64,000 nucleotides of DNA from Mycobacterium sp. Z3061 (GTDB taxonomy: Bacteria > Actinomycetota > Actinomycetes > Mycobacteriales > Mycobacteriaceae). Under the pieces are notes generated by a model. That model made no database searches and was not told where the DNA came from. It saw nothing but the letters and a program-made list of their open reading frames with translations. The position numbers and the translations under genes are program-made. Of this stretch, positions 33,206 to 41,330 are shown piece after piece. Positions within the stretch are counted from its first letter, which is position 1. Each line of letters begins with the position of its first letter. The stretch covers positions 6,545,234 to 6,609,233 of the forward strand of contig NZ_CP134062.1 of the NCBI RefSeq assembly GCF_031583025.1, written 5' to 3'.

Positions 33206-34335
33206 CAGGCTCGCCGCCGGACCTGCGCAGCCGCCAGCACGTCGGTGGCCAGTACGCCACCGATCACCTTTTCGGCCCGGTCCACGGCGACACCCACCGA
33301 CGACGGCGAGGACAGCGCCGCGTCCAGCGCCTGACTGAGGTTGCCGTCGATGTGGAAGACCGAGCCCACCGCTGTCATGGCCTCGGCCAGGGGCTGACCG
33401 CCGCGGTGCCGGCCCAGTCCGTCGGCGTCGATCCAGCCCCGCGGTGCGCCGTCAGCGTCGACGACCAACGCCCAGCCGTCCGGCGATGCGGCACCCGCCA
33501 GGTCGTCAGCCGGGATCGTGGCGATGTCGTGCACCGGCAGGCCGGCCGCGTCGATCAGCTGAAGCCAGCGGTAGCCACGGCCCAGGCCGATGAACTTGGC
33601 CACGAAATCATTGGCCGGGCGCGCGAGCAGCTGCGCCGGCTCGTCGTACTGCTGCAGGACACCGCCCGATCCGAACACGGCGACACGGTCGGCGAGCCGC
33701 AGCGCCTCATCGATGTCGTGCGTGACGAAGACGATTGTTTTGCGCAATTCGCTTTGCAGACGCAATATTTCGTTCTGCAATGTGTGCCGGACCACCGGGT
33801 CGACGGCGGAGAAAGCCTCGTCCATCAACAGAATTGGCGGGTCGGCGGCCAGCGCCCGCGCCACGCCCACGCGCTGCTGCTCGCCACCGGACAGTTGCGC
33901 GGGATAGCGCGAGGCGAGTTTCGGATTCAGCCCGACGCGTTCCAGAACCTCATAGGCGGCGGCGCGAGCGATGCGTCTGGACTGACCCCGCAGCACCGGC
34001 ACCGTCGCGACGTTGTCGATAACCCGTTGATGGGGCATCAGACCCGCGCTCTGGATGACGTAGCCGATGCCGCGACGCAGTCGCACCGGATCAACCGTCG
34101 ACACGTCCCGGCCGTCGACGGTGACGGTTCCCGAGGTGGGGTCCACCATCCGGTTGATCATGCGCAAGGCGGTGGTCTTGCCGCACCCGGAGGATCCGAC
34201 GAACACGGTCAACTTGCCCTCGGGCACTTGCAGACTCAGCCGGTCGACCGCCGTTGCGCCCCCGGCGAACACCTTGCTGACGCTGTCGAAGGTGATCACG
34301 TCAGCGCTCGATCGGTCGATCGAAACCGTTGTCAT
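33205..34335 (-). CDS. proV: Osmoprotectant ABC transporter ATPase with CBS-type tail
   Basis: A 376-residue protein. The nucleotide-binding domain (about 1-245) has Walker A GSSGCGKTT, signature LSGGEQQRV and Walker B ILLMDEAFSAVD. The C-terminus (about 245-376) resembles paired CBS modules that sense ionic strength in OpuA/ProV proteins (WALVVDADGAPRGWIDADG). ATG 34335 is preferred because it overlaps the end of proX by only 35 nt; a longer frame adds 13 residues. Confidence 0.92.
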   Translation of the reverse strand: MTTVSIDRSSADVITFDSVSKVFAGGATAVDRLSLQVPEGKLTVFVGSSGCGKTTALRMINRMVDPTSGTVTVDGRDVSTVDPVRLRRGIGYVIQSAGLMPHQRVIDNVATVPVLRGQSRRIARAAAYEVLERVGLNPKLASRYPAQLSGGEQQRVGVARALAADPPILLMDEAFSAVDPVVRHTLQNEILRLQSELRKTIVFVTHDIDEALRLADRVAVFGSGGVLQQYDEPAQLLARPANDFVAKFIGLGRGYRWLQLIDAAGLPVHDIATIPADDLAGAASPDGWALVVDADGAPRGWIDADGLGRHRGGQPLAEAMTAVGSVFHIDGNLSQALDAALSSPSSVGVAVDRAEKVIGGVLATDVLAAAQVRRRA

Positions 34336-35236
34336 GCACCCATTTACGAGCCGCCTCGTCGGGGTCGGCACCACCGTTGCCGGCGACCGCCGCGTTGAGT
34401 TCGGCGATGCCGCCGGTGGTCAGCCTGGCCGAGACCGCATCCAGCACATCCTTTAGACGGTCCGACTTCTTCTGCGAGTTCACCAGTGGCACAATGTTTC
34501 CAGCCAGGAAATTATGTTCGGGATCCTCCAGCGCAACCAGGTGGTCCTGCACCACGGCCGGTGAGGTGCTGAAAATGTTTGCCGCTGTGGCTGTCCCGTC
34601 GACCAGAGCCCGCACCGTCACCGGGCCGCCTCCGTCGTTGATGGTCATGAAGTTGCCGGAACTGATGTCGAGTCCGTACTTCTGTTTCAGGCCGATCAAC
34701 CCCGACGGGCGGGTCGCGAAGGCCGACGGGGCGGCGAATCTCACCTCGGCGGAATGGGCTGCCAGGTCGGCGATGGTCTTGAGATTCCATTTGGCGGCGG
34801 TCGCCGCGGTGACGGTCACGGTGTCGGTGTCGGAAGCCGGCGACGGCGTCAGAATCGAGAGATCACCCGGCAGGCGTTGGTAGAGCTGCAATTCGACCGC
34901 ATCGAGGACCGTGGCCTTCGAGTCCGGCTCGAAGTAGAGCAGTAGGTTGCCGATGTACTCCGGCACCAGGTCGATGGAGTGGTCTTTGAGAGCCGGGATG
35001 TAGGTCTCGCGGCTGCCGATACCCATCCGTCGCCCGACGTCGAAGCCGTTGGCATGCAGTGCCTGCGCGTAGATTTCGGCGACGATCTGCGATTCCGGGA
35101 AGTCACCCGAACCCACCACGATGGATTTCGGTCCGCCGGCGCCGGACCCGAAGGGATCGGGATTGCCGCAGGCGGCCACCGGGTACACCAACAACCACAA
35201 AGCCACGGCGGTCGTTGCGCGCCGCAGCATTTTCAC
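34301..35236 (-). CDS. proX: Osmoprotectant-binding lipoprotein
   Basis: A 311-residue substrate-binding lipoprotein. The signal peptide ends in the lipobox VAAC, so the mature protein is lipid-anchored. The body has the OpuAC/ProX fold marks SIVVGSGDFPESQIVAEIYAQ, then RETYIPALKDHSIDLVPEY and LTPSPASDTDTV. The start is GTG 35236; ATG 35230, with AGGGTG 5 nt upstream, is an alternative. It is the first gene of the proX-V-W-Z operon and is divergent from a LapA-like membrane gene. Substrate (betaine, choline or proline) is not resolved. Confidence 0.9.
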   Translation of the reverse strand: MKMLRRATTAVALWLLVYPVAACGNPDPFGSGAGGPKSIVVGSGDFPESQIVAEIYAQALHANGFDVGRRMGIGSRETYIPALKDHSIDLVPEYIGNLLLYFEPDSKATVLDAVELQLYQRLPGDLSILTPSPASDTDTVTVTAATAAKWNLKTIADLAAHSAEVRFAAPSAFATRPSGLIGLKQKYGLDISSGNFMTINDGGGPVTVRALVDGTATAANIFSTSPAVVQDHLVALEDPEHNFLAGNIVPLVNSQKKSDRLKDVLDAVSARLTTGGIAELNAAVAGNGGADPDEAARKWVHDNGFDRPIER

Positions 35237-35329
35237 CCTGCCGAGACTACGTGCCCGCACCGCCACGGCGCGTGAGGAGTTTTCCTGTGATTTGGTTTCA
35301 TTCCGCGCCGGATAGAGAAAGATGAACGT

Positions 35330-35701
35330 ATGACCAGTACCTCTCCTGGCTCGGTTCCGCCGGATGCCCCTCTGCCAGACCATGCGCCGTCCCGCAAGAC
35401 GCCGCCGCCGCAGTCCCGTCCGCTGCCGAAAGACAAGGCGTCCGCGTTCACCAGGGCCGGTGCCCTGTGGTCGTCGCTGATCGTCGGGTTCCTGGTCCTG
35501 ATCCTGCTGTTGGTCTTCATCGCCCAGAACACGGCGCCCACCGCGTTCACCTTCCTGGGCTGGCATTGGACTCTGCCACTGGGTGTGGCGATTCTGCTGG
35601 CCGCCGTCGTCGGCGGGCTGATCACCGTCGCGGTGGGTACCGCCCGGATCATTCAGTTGCGCCGCGCGGCCAAGAAGAACTTGACCGCCGCCGTCCGTTA
35701 G
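35330..35701 (+). CDS. LapA-domain (DUF1049) membrane protein, Rv3760-like
   Basis: A 123-residue protein with a Pro/Ser-rich cytosolic N-terminus (residues 1-40) and two transmembrane helices (about 46-66 and 78-102) separated by FIAQNTAPTAFTFLGWHW, the LapA-domain signature. It ends in a basic tail RRAAKKNL. LapA-domain proteins assist lipopolysaccharide assembly in Gram-negatives, but their role in mycobacteria is unknown. It converges on the phosphotransferase gene with a 4-bp overlap. Confidence 0.82.
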   Translation: MTSTSPGSVPPDAPLPDHAPSRKTPPPQSRPLPKDKASAFTRAGALWSSLIVGFLVLILLLVFIAQNTAPTAFTFLGWHWTLPLGVAILLAAVVGGLITVAVGTARIIQLRRAAKKNLTAAVR

Positions 35702-36741
35702 GACAGCTTGGCGATCTCCGCGAGTCCGCGCGAGATCAGCGGCGCCACCACCTCGGGCGCGTCGTCGGAAGCCTGGCCCTCGGCCTGCTCGGACATGCGG
35801 CGGCGGAAGTCGATACCCGCGGCGATGATGGCGAGCTTGAAGTAGGCGAGGGCCATGTAGAACTCCCACTGCCCCAGCGGCTGCCCGGACACCAGCGAGT
35901 ACCGGTCGGCCAGTTCGTCGGCCGAGGGCAGTAGCGGCGACGTCCAGGCGGCCGGGGTGTCGATGATCAGATCCAGCGCCGGGTCGCGGTAGACGCACAT
36001 GAGCGCCGCGTCGCTGATCGGGTCACCCAGAGTCGAAAGCTCCCAGTCGACTACCGCGCGAACGATCGTCGGGTCGTCGTTGTCCAGGATGGTGTTGTCG
36101 ATCCGGTAGTCGCCGTGCACGATCGACGTCCGGCTCTGCTGCGGAATCGCTTGCTGCAGCGCCGAATGCAAGCGTGCGACGTCGTCGTCGCGGCGGTCCT
36201 CGGGTAACCGCACCAGGTCCCACTGCGAACCCCACCGGCGCACCTGTCGCTCCAGGTACCCGTCGGGTTTGCCGAAGTCGGCCAGCCCGACGGAGGCGGG
36301 GTCGATGCTGTGCAGGTCGACGAGAACCCGGATCAGCGAATCGACGCAGCCGTCGATGGCGCGGCGGCCGAGCGCTTCGAGTTGCGAGCGACGGCGCACC
36401 ACCTGACCCTCGACGAATTCGACGATCTGGAACGGTGCGCCCAGCACCGTGTCGTCCTCACACAGGGCGATCGCGCGCGCCACCGGCACCGCCGTGTCCC
36501 GCAGCGCGGCCACCACCTTGAACTCGCGGGCCATGTCGTGCGCGGACGGCGTCAGGCCGTGCAGCGGCGGACGCCGGACCAGCCAGCTCGTCGCGTCGTC
36601 ATAGACGCGGAACGTCAGGTTGGAGCGGCCGCCGGAGATGAACTCGCCGCGCAACTCACCGGTGCGCGGAACGTCCAGTGAACGCAGATACCCGTCCAGC
36701 GCAGCCAGCTCGAGGCCGTTGAGTCGGTCCACCGATGTCAC
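35698..36741 (-). CDS. fadE36: APH-type phosphotransferase, Rv3761c-like
   Basis: A 347-residue protein of the aminoglycoside-phosphotransferase fold found at the N-terminus of ACAD10/11. Visible motifs: SGGRSNLTFRV (nucleotide-binding loop), Brenner motif IVHGDYRIDNTI and metal motif VVDWELSTLGDP. It has no acyl-CoA dehydrogenase domain, so the historical name fadE36 is misleading. A kinase acting on a hydroxyacyl-CoA is more likely than drug resistance. Two paralogues lie at 37528 and 55382. Confidence 0.85.
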   Translation of the reverse strand: MTSVDRLNGLELAALDGYLRSLDVPRTGELRGEFISGGRSNLTFRVYDDATSWLVRRPPLHGLTPSAHDMAREFKVVAALRDTAVPVARAIALCEDDTVLGAPFQIVEFVEGQVVRRRSQLEALGRRAIDGCVDSLIRVLVDLHSIDPASVGLADFGKPDGYLERQVRRWGSQWDLVRLPEDRRDDDVARLHSALQQAIPQQSRTSIVHGDYRIDNTILDNDDPTIVRAVVDWELSTLGDPISDAALMCVYRDPALDLIIDTPAAWTSPLLPSADELADRYSLVSGQPLGQWEFYMALAYFKLAIIAAGIDFRRRMSEQAEGQASDDAPEVVAPLISRGLAEIAKLS

Positions 36742-36833
36742 CGCACTTGTTTACCAAAGCCCGGACGGCCGCGGGTCACCACCTTTGAATTGTTCGCTCC
36801 TCCGCACGCCGCGGCGCGGCCCGCGTCGTCGAC

Positions 36834-37442
36834 TCACCACCTTTGGTTTCGGGGCAGCAGATCCCACACGTGCTCGGTGGCGTTCACCGTCGCCACCGTG
36901 GCCTGCCCGGTCCGGGAGAACAACAGCCGGGTCACCGAGGCGTAGTCGATGGGGAACGACAGCAGCCGGGCCGTGCCCAGGATCTCGTGCAAGATCACAT
37001 TGATCACCCCGCCGTGGCTGAACGCGGCGATCGTCTCGTCGGGGTCGGCGGCGGCCACCAGGTCGTCGACCGCGCCGCGGACCCGGGCGCGGAAGGCGTC
37101 CTCGTCCACGGTGCTGGGTAGGTGCCCCTGGGCCATGCGGGCCCACTCGTCCGGGAACTCGGTACGGATCTGCTCGATCGGAATGTAGGACGTCAGGTCT
37201 CGGTCGTACTCGGCCAGTCGATCCTCGATGTCGATGGTCAGCGCGCGGGCCTGTGCCAGCGGCTCGGCCGTCTGAATCGCGCGGCGTTGCGGGCTGCTCA
37301 CCACCCGCGAGATGGGAAACCGGGCAAGCGCTTCCGGCAACCGCGCGACCTGCTGTAAACCGGTCTCGGACAGGTCGGGATCGGCGCCCTCGCCGTGTTC
37401 GCTGCGCAGCGGCAGCGCATGCCGGACCAGAAGCAGTTGCAT
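36834..37442 (-). CDS. Histidine phosphatase family protein
   Basis: A 202-residue protein from ATG 37442. It has the catalytic LVRHALP at residues 5-11, the second basic patch SSPQRRAIQTAEPL, and the late catalytic His in AFSHGGVINV. It belongs to the phosphoglycerate-mutase/histidine phosphatase superfamily; the substrate is unknown. It is transcribed divergently from the phosphotransferase-SDR-dehydrogenase operon, and the shared 85-bp gap holds a palindrome, which suggests common control. Confidence 0.85.
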   Translation of the reverse strand: MQLLLVRHALPLRSEHGEGADPDLSETGLQQVARLPEALARFPISRVVSSPQRRAIQTAEPLAQARALTIDIEDRLAEYDRDLTSYIPIEQIRTEFPDEWARMAQGHLPSTVDEDAFRARVRGAVDDLVAAADPDETIAAFSHGGVINVILHEILGTARLLSFPIDYASVTRLLFSRTGQATVATVNATEHVWDLLPRNQRW

Positions 37443-37474
37443 GCGCCAAGCCTTGCATGCGACTGCGCGGCGCG

Positions 37475-37504
37475 TTGCCGGCCCGTTGGAGAATGCTATT
37501 CTCC
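37475..37504 (+). promoter_or_regulatory. Promoter with overlapping 17-bp palindrome
   Basis: A TTGCCG (37475-37480) and TATTCT (37497-37502) pair, spaced 16 nt, precedes the phosphotransferase operon. Overlapping the -10 is the perfect palindrome GGAGAAT-GCT-ATTCTCC (37488-37504), the size and position of a repressor operator, for example of TetR type. No intact regulator gene is adjacent. Confidence 0.55.
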
Positions 37505-37527
37505 GCTCCGAGAGTGGGGTGTGCCGC

Positions 37528-38556
37528 ATGGTGAGCGCGAGCGGGACCGAACTGGATGCCCGCGTCCTGGGCCGTTGGCTGGACTCGACGAATGCGCCGG
37601 GACAGGGTGAGGAGCCGGTCCTCGAACAACTCAGCGGCGGTTCGCAGAACACCCTCTATCTCGTGCGGCGAGGACCGGGGCCGATGGTGCTGCGGATGCC
37701 CGGCCCGCGCGCCGACGCCGCGCGCATCGACGGGTTACTGCGCGAGATCCGGCTGGTGCGGGCGCTGCGCGGCACCGATGTGCCGCATGCGGAGTTGATC
37801 GCCGCCGACGAGACCGGTTCGGTGCTGGGTATGCCGTTCTACGTGATGCGCGCGATCGACGGGTGGAGCCCGATGGACGGCGGATGGAAAGCGCCCTTCG
37901 ACACCGACCTGGCGGCCCGTCGCGAGCTCGCATTCCAGCTCGTCGAAGGAGCGGCGAAATTGGGCCGGGTCGACTGGCGCGCCCAAGGCCTCGAAGGGTT
38001 CGGCCGACCCGACGGATTCCACGAGCGGCAGGTCGACCGCTGGCTGGCCTTCCTCGACTCCTACAAGGTGCGCGAGCTGCCCGGCCTGGACGAAGCCGCG
38101 GACTGGTTGCGCCGCAACCGTCCTACGCATTACACACCCGGGATCATGCACGGCGATTACCAATTCGCGAACGTGATGTTCGCGAACGGGGCGCCGGCCC
38201 GGCTGGCGGCGATCGTGGACTGGGAGATGACCACGGTCGGCGACCCGCTACTGGACCTGGCGTGGTCGCTGCTGGGCTATGACGGTGAGGAGCCCCGCGC
38301 CGGCGGGTTCTACCTCGACATGACCGGCATGCCGCGCCGCAGCGAATTGCTGTCGCACTACGAGTCGATCAGCGGACTGTCCACCGAGAACATCGACTAC
38401 TACCTGGTGCTGGCGAACTGGAAGCTGGGCATCGTGCTGGAGAAGACCTACGCTGCGGGGGTGCGCACCGGCAAAGTCGACCCGAAGATCAAGGACGCGT
38501 TCGGGGCGATGATCCCGCAGCTGATCGCCACCGCCGCCGAGTTGACGAGGTCCTGA
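37528..38556 (+). CDS. APH-type phosphotransferase, LvaA/ACAD10-like kinase
   Basis: A 342-residue protein starting at ATG 37528. Motifs: LSGGSQNTLYLV, VLRMP, the Brenner motif IMHGDYQFANVMF and IVDWEMTTVGDPLLDLAW. It is the first gene of a three-gene run; the SDR starts 2 nt after its stop. In Pseudomonas putida LvaA and in animal ACAD10/11, this fold phosphorylates the 4-hydroxyl of a hydroxyacyl-CoA, and the adjacent dehydrogenase-like enzyme then removes phosphate. The same set here supports that role by inference. It is similar to the paralogue at 55382. Confidence 0.85.
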   Translation: MVSASGTELDARVLGRWLDSTNAPGQGEEPVLEQLSGGSQNTLYLVRRGPGPMVLRMPGPRADAARIDGLLREIRLVRALRGTDVPHAELIAADETGSVLGMPFYVMRAIDGWSPMDGGWKAPFDTDLAARRELAFQLVEGAAKLGRVDWRAQGLEGFGRPDGFHERQVDRWLAFLDSYKVRELPGLDEAADWLRRNRPTHYTPGIMHGDYQFANVMFANGAPARLAAIVDWEMTTVGDPLLDLAWSLLGYDGEEPRAGGFYLDMTGMPRRSELLSHYESISGLSTENIDYYLVLANWKLGIVLEKTYAAGVRTGKVDPKIKDAFGAMIPQLIATAAELTRS

Positions 38557-38557
38557 G

Positions 38558-39322
38558 ATGGGTTATGCCGAACAGCTTTTCGACCTGACCGACCAGGTGG
38601 TGCTGATCACCGGGGGCAGCCGCGGACTGGGGCGCGAGATGGCGTTCGGGGTGGCGCGCTGCGGCGCCGACGTGGTGATCGCCAGCCGCAACATGGACAA
38701 CTGCGTGACCGTCGCCAAGGAGATCGAGACCGAGACCGGCCGCACCGCCCTGCCCTACCAGGTACACGTGGGCCGTTGGGACCAGCTCGACGGCCTGGTG
38801 GAAGCGGCCTATGACGCGTTCGGCAAGGTCGACACCCTGATCAACAATGCCGGCATGTCACCGTTGTACGGCAAGCTGTCCGAGGTCAGCGAGAAACTCT
38901 ACGACTCGGTGTTCAACCTCAATCTCAAAGGGCCGTTTCGGCTTTCGGCTTTGGTGGGCGAGCGGATGGTGGCCGCGGACCGTGGCTCGATCATCAACGT
39001 CAGCTCGGCGGGCTCGCTGCGCCCGAGCCCGGACATCATTCCCTACGCCTCGGCAAAGGCCGGACTCAACGCGATGACGGAGGGTTTCGCGCGCGCGTTC
39101 GGCCCTACCGTCCGAGTGAATACTTTGATGGCCGGACCGTTTCTGACCGACGTCAGCAAGGCCTGGAACCTCGAGGAACGCGACACCGACATGTTCGGGC
39201 ACCTGTCGCTCAAGCGCGCCGGCAATCCTGCCGAAATCGTCGGCGCCGCACTGTTTCTGGCGTCGGACGCGTCCAGTTTCACCACCGGCTCCATCGTGCG
39301 GGCCGACGGCGGCATTCCCTAG
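38558..39322 (+). CDS. Short-chain dehydrogenase/reductase
   Basis: A 254-residue classical SDR: cofactor motif TGGSRGLG (18-25), NNAG (96-99), Ser149/Ser150 and catalytic Tyr163-x3-Lys167 (YASAKAG), ending VRADGGIP. It lies between a phosphotransferase and an acyl-CoA dehydrogenase in one transcript. In a 4-hydroxyacyl-CoA pathway it could interconvert 4-oxo and 4-hydroxy groups, like LvaD; that is inference. Confidence 0.88.
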   Translation: MGYAEQLFDLTDQVVLITGGSRGLGREMAFGVARCGADVVIASRNMDNCVTVAKEIETETGRTALPYQVHVGRWDQLDGLVEAAYDAFGKVDTLINNAGMSPLYGKLSEVSEKLYDSVFNLNLKGPFRLSALVGERMVAADRGSIINVSSAGSLRPSPDIIPYASAKAGLNAMTEGFARAFGPTVRVNTLMAGPFLTDVSKAWNLEERDTDMFGHLSLKRAGNPAEIVGAALFLASDASSFTTGSIVRADGGIP

Positions 39323-39338
39323 TGGTCAGGAGTAATCG

Positions 39339-40646
39339 ATGGCATGGGACTTCTCCACCGAGCCGGAATTCGAGAAAAAGCTCGAGTGGGTGCGCGATTT
39401 CGTACGCGAGGAAGTGGAACCGCTCGAGGTGCTGTTCCCCGGCTGCGAGTTCCTGCCGCTGAACGACGAGCGCCGCCGCATCGTCGACCCGCTCAAGCAA
39501 CAGGTGCGCGATCAAGGTTTGTGGGCGCCACATCTGGGTCCCGAGCTCGGCGGTCAGGGCTTCGGTGCGGTCAAGCTGACGCTGATCAACGAAATTCTGG
39601 GCCGCAGTCCGTGGGCACCGATCATCTTCGGGACACAGGCACCCGACACCGGCAACGCGGAAATCCTGGCCCGCTTCGGCACCCGGGAGCAGAAGGACCG
39701 GTATCTGGCCGGCCTGCTGTCCGGGGAGATTTTCTCCTGCTTCTCGATGACCGAACCGCAGGGTGGCGCCGACCCGCGGGTCTTCACCACCCGCGCGGTG
39801 CGCGACGGGGACGACTGGGTGATCACCGGGCAGAAGTTCTTCTCCTCCAACGCCTCAGTGGCCTCGTTCTTCATCGTGGTCGCCATCTCCGACCCGGACG
39901 TGCCCGTGCACCACGGCGCGTCCACGTTCCTGATCCCGGCCGGGACACCGGGTCTCACCATCGAAGCCAACCACCATCTCGTCGGAGCCGACCCGCACGA
40001 ACCCGGCCATTCACTGGTCCGCTACAACGACGTCCGGGTTGGTGCGGACGCGCTGCTCGGCGAACCGGGCCAGGGCTTCCTGATCCTGCAGACGCGCCTG
40101 GCCGGCGGGCGCCTGCACCACGCCATGCGCTCCATCGGCATGGCGCAGCGGGCCATCGAAATGATGTCGCGTCGGGCGAAAAGCCGCTTCACGCAGGGCA
40201 GCTCACTGGCCGACAAGCAGCTGGTGCAGGAGTTCATCGCCGATTCGCACACCGAGCTGATCCCCTTCCGGCTCACCGTCCTGCACGCCGCCTGGCTGAT
40301 CGACAACGGCGACGAACGCGCGGCCCGCGCCGAGATCGGCGTATGCAAGATACTGGCGTCCCAGGTGCTGAAATCGATTGCGCTGCGCGCCATTCAGGTG
40401 CACGGAGCGCTCGGGCTCAGTGATCAACTGCCCCTGGTCAACGTGCTGCTCGGCGGCATCGCCCTGGGCCTGGCCGACGGGCCGACGGAGGCGCACAAGG
40501 TCAACCTGGCCCGGATGCTGCTCAAGGGCTACCAGGCCGAAGAAGGTGACTGGCCCAGCGAGATGCTCGACATTCGCCGCGAGGCGGCGCGCAAGAAGTA
40601 CGCCGGGCTGATCGATCGCGTCCCGGCACTTCCTGATCAGCGATGA
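39339..40646 (+). CDS. Acyl-CoA dehydrogenase, ACAD10/11-LvaC-like
   Basis: A 435-residue flavoenzyme. Acyl-CoA dehydrogenase blocks: CFSMTEPQGGADPRV, GQKFFSSNASVASFF, then the C-terminal helical region MRSIGMAQRAIEMM and RAIQVHGALGLSDQ. Membership in the ACAD10/11 branch is suggested by similarity of these blocks and by neighbouring kinase and SDR genes. It starts 16 nt after the SDR and ends the operon. Classical beta-oxidation dehydrogenation cannot be excluded from sequence alone. Confidence 0.88.
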   Translation: MAWDFSTEPEFEKKLEWVRDFVREEVEPLEVLFPGCEFLPLNDERRRIVDPLKQQVRDQGLWAPHLGPELGGQGFGAVKLTLINEILGRSPWAPIIFGTQAPDTGNAEILARFGTREQKDRYLAGLLSGEIFSCFSMTEPQGGADPRVFTTRAVRDGDDWVITGQKFFSSNASVASFFIVVAISDPDVPVHHGASTFLIPAGTPGLTIEANHHLVGADPHEPGHSLVRYNDVRVGADALLGEPGQGFLILQTRLAGGRLHHAMRSIGMAQRAIEMMSRRAKSRFTQGSSLADKQLVQEFIADSHTELIPFRLTVLHAAWLIDNGDERAARAEIGVCKILASQVLKSIALRAIQVHGALGLSDQLPLVNVLLGGIALGLADGPTEAHKVNLARMLLKGYQAEEGDWPSEMLDIRREAARKKYAGLIDRVPALPDQR

Positions 40647-40705
40647 GCGACCGGGTGAGCCTTGACGGCGGGTGATGGAGCGGACGGGTTCGTCGAGCAA
40701 GGCGT

Positions 40706-41089
40706 TCAGCTCGGGCAAGGGATCGGCAGGGGGATGAAGCTGCCGCCCGTTGGCCAGCACAATCCCGGCGGAAGCGGCGGCGGAGGCTGGTACCCACGGG
40801 TGGGTTCTCTTGCCGGCGGGTTGGGGCCGTCCCAGACGTTCTGTGCGACGTTGCCCTTGCCGAAGTCGACGTACCACCACTGGTGGCAGACGTTGTCGTC
40901 CCAAATCACCGGGTTGTACTGACGGTTGCCCGTGGCCACTGGCGCATCGCCCGGGCACCAGGTGAACGGGCCATCGGATCCATCTCCGGGCTGCGGTTGG
41001 GCGTCGGCGATTCCGGCGGACAGTGCCACTCCGGCGATCGCAACACCGATTGGCAAGAACGCAGCCGCGAAGGCTTTCCTGACGCGCAT
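40706..41089 (-). CDS. Small secreted protein, WCPGD family (second copy)
   Basis: A 127-residue protein with AAGGGA before ATG 41089. The signal peptide (AAFLPIGVAIAGVALSAGI, cleavage near ADA) is followed by WCPGDAPVATGNRQYNP, DDNVCHQWWYV, GNVAQNVWDGPNPP and a Pro-rich tail with two Cys. It is paralogous to the gene at 8694-9092. The function is unknown. Confidence 0.75.
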   Translation of the reverse strand: MRVRKAFAAAFLPIGVAIAGVALSAGIADAQPQPGDGSDGPFTWCPGDAPVATGNRQYNPVIWDDNVCHQWWYVDFGKGNVAQNVWDGPNPPAREPTRGYQPPPPLPPGLCWPTGGSFIPLPIPCPS

Positions 41090-41154
41090 CTCTAAATCCC
41101 TTCTCGAAATGAGACAGCCGTATCAACATGTGTGTCATCTATCTACAGGGGAAA

Positions 41155-41330
41155 GCATGCAGCAGCCGTCTTGGAGAATTCTTGGAACGGCTCGACGACG
41201 CCGATTCCAGGGGGTTTACGGTGGCACCGTCGCCATGAGCGGCGGTACGTGGGTTCGGCCGACCGGCCGGGGCCCGGAAGACGTCGAGCACCTGGTGAAT
41301 TTCTGCCTGCTCGGGCTGGGAGTCCGTTGA
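41155..41330 (+). pseudogene. Possible C-terminal remnant of a TetR-like regulator
   Basis: Two frames give pieces resembling a TetR C-terminus: LGEFLERLDDADSRGFTVAP (about 41170-41230), then after a frame change WVRPTGRGPEDVEHLVNF (about 41250-41300), ending at TGA 41330, which overlaps the oxidoreductase start. No DNA-binding domain remains. Identification is weak; it could be chance coding-like sequence. Confidence 0.3.

Noticed and set aside
34336..35998. Longer upstream extensions of proV and proX.
   Set aside because: They run through neighbouring genes and lack start signals; the ProX lipobox fixes its N-terminus.
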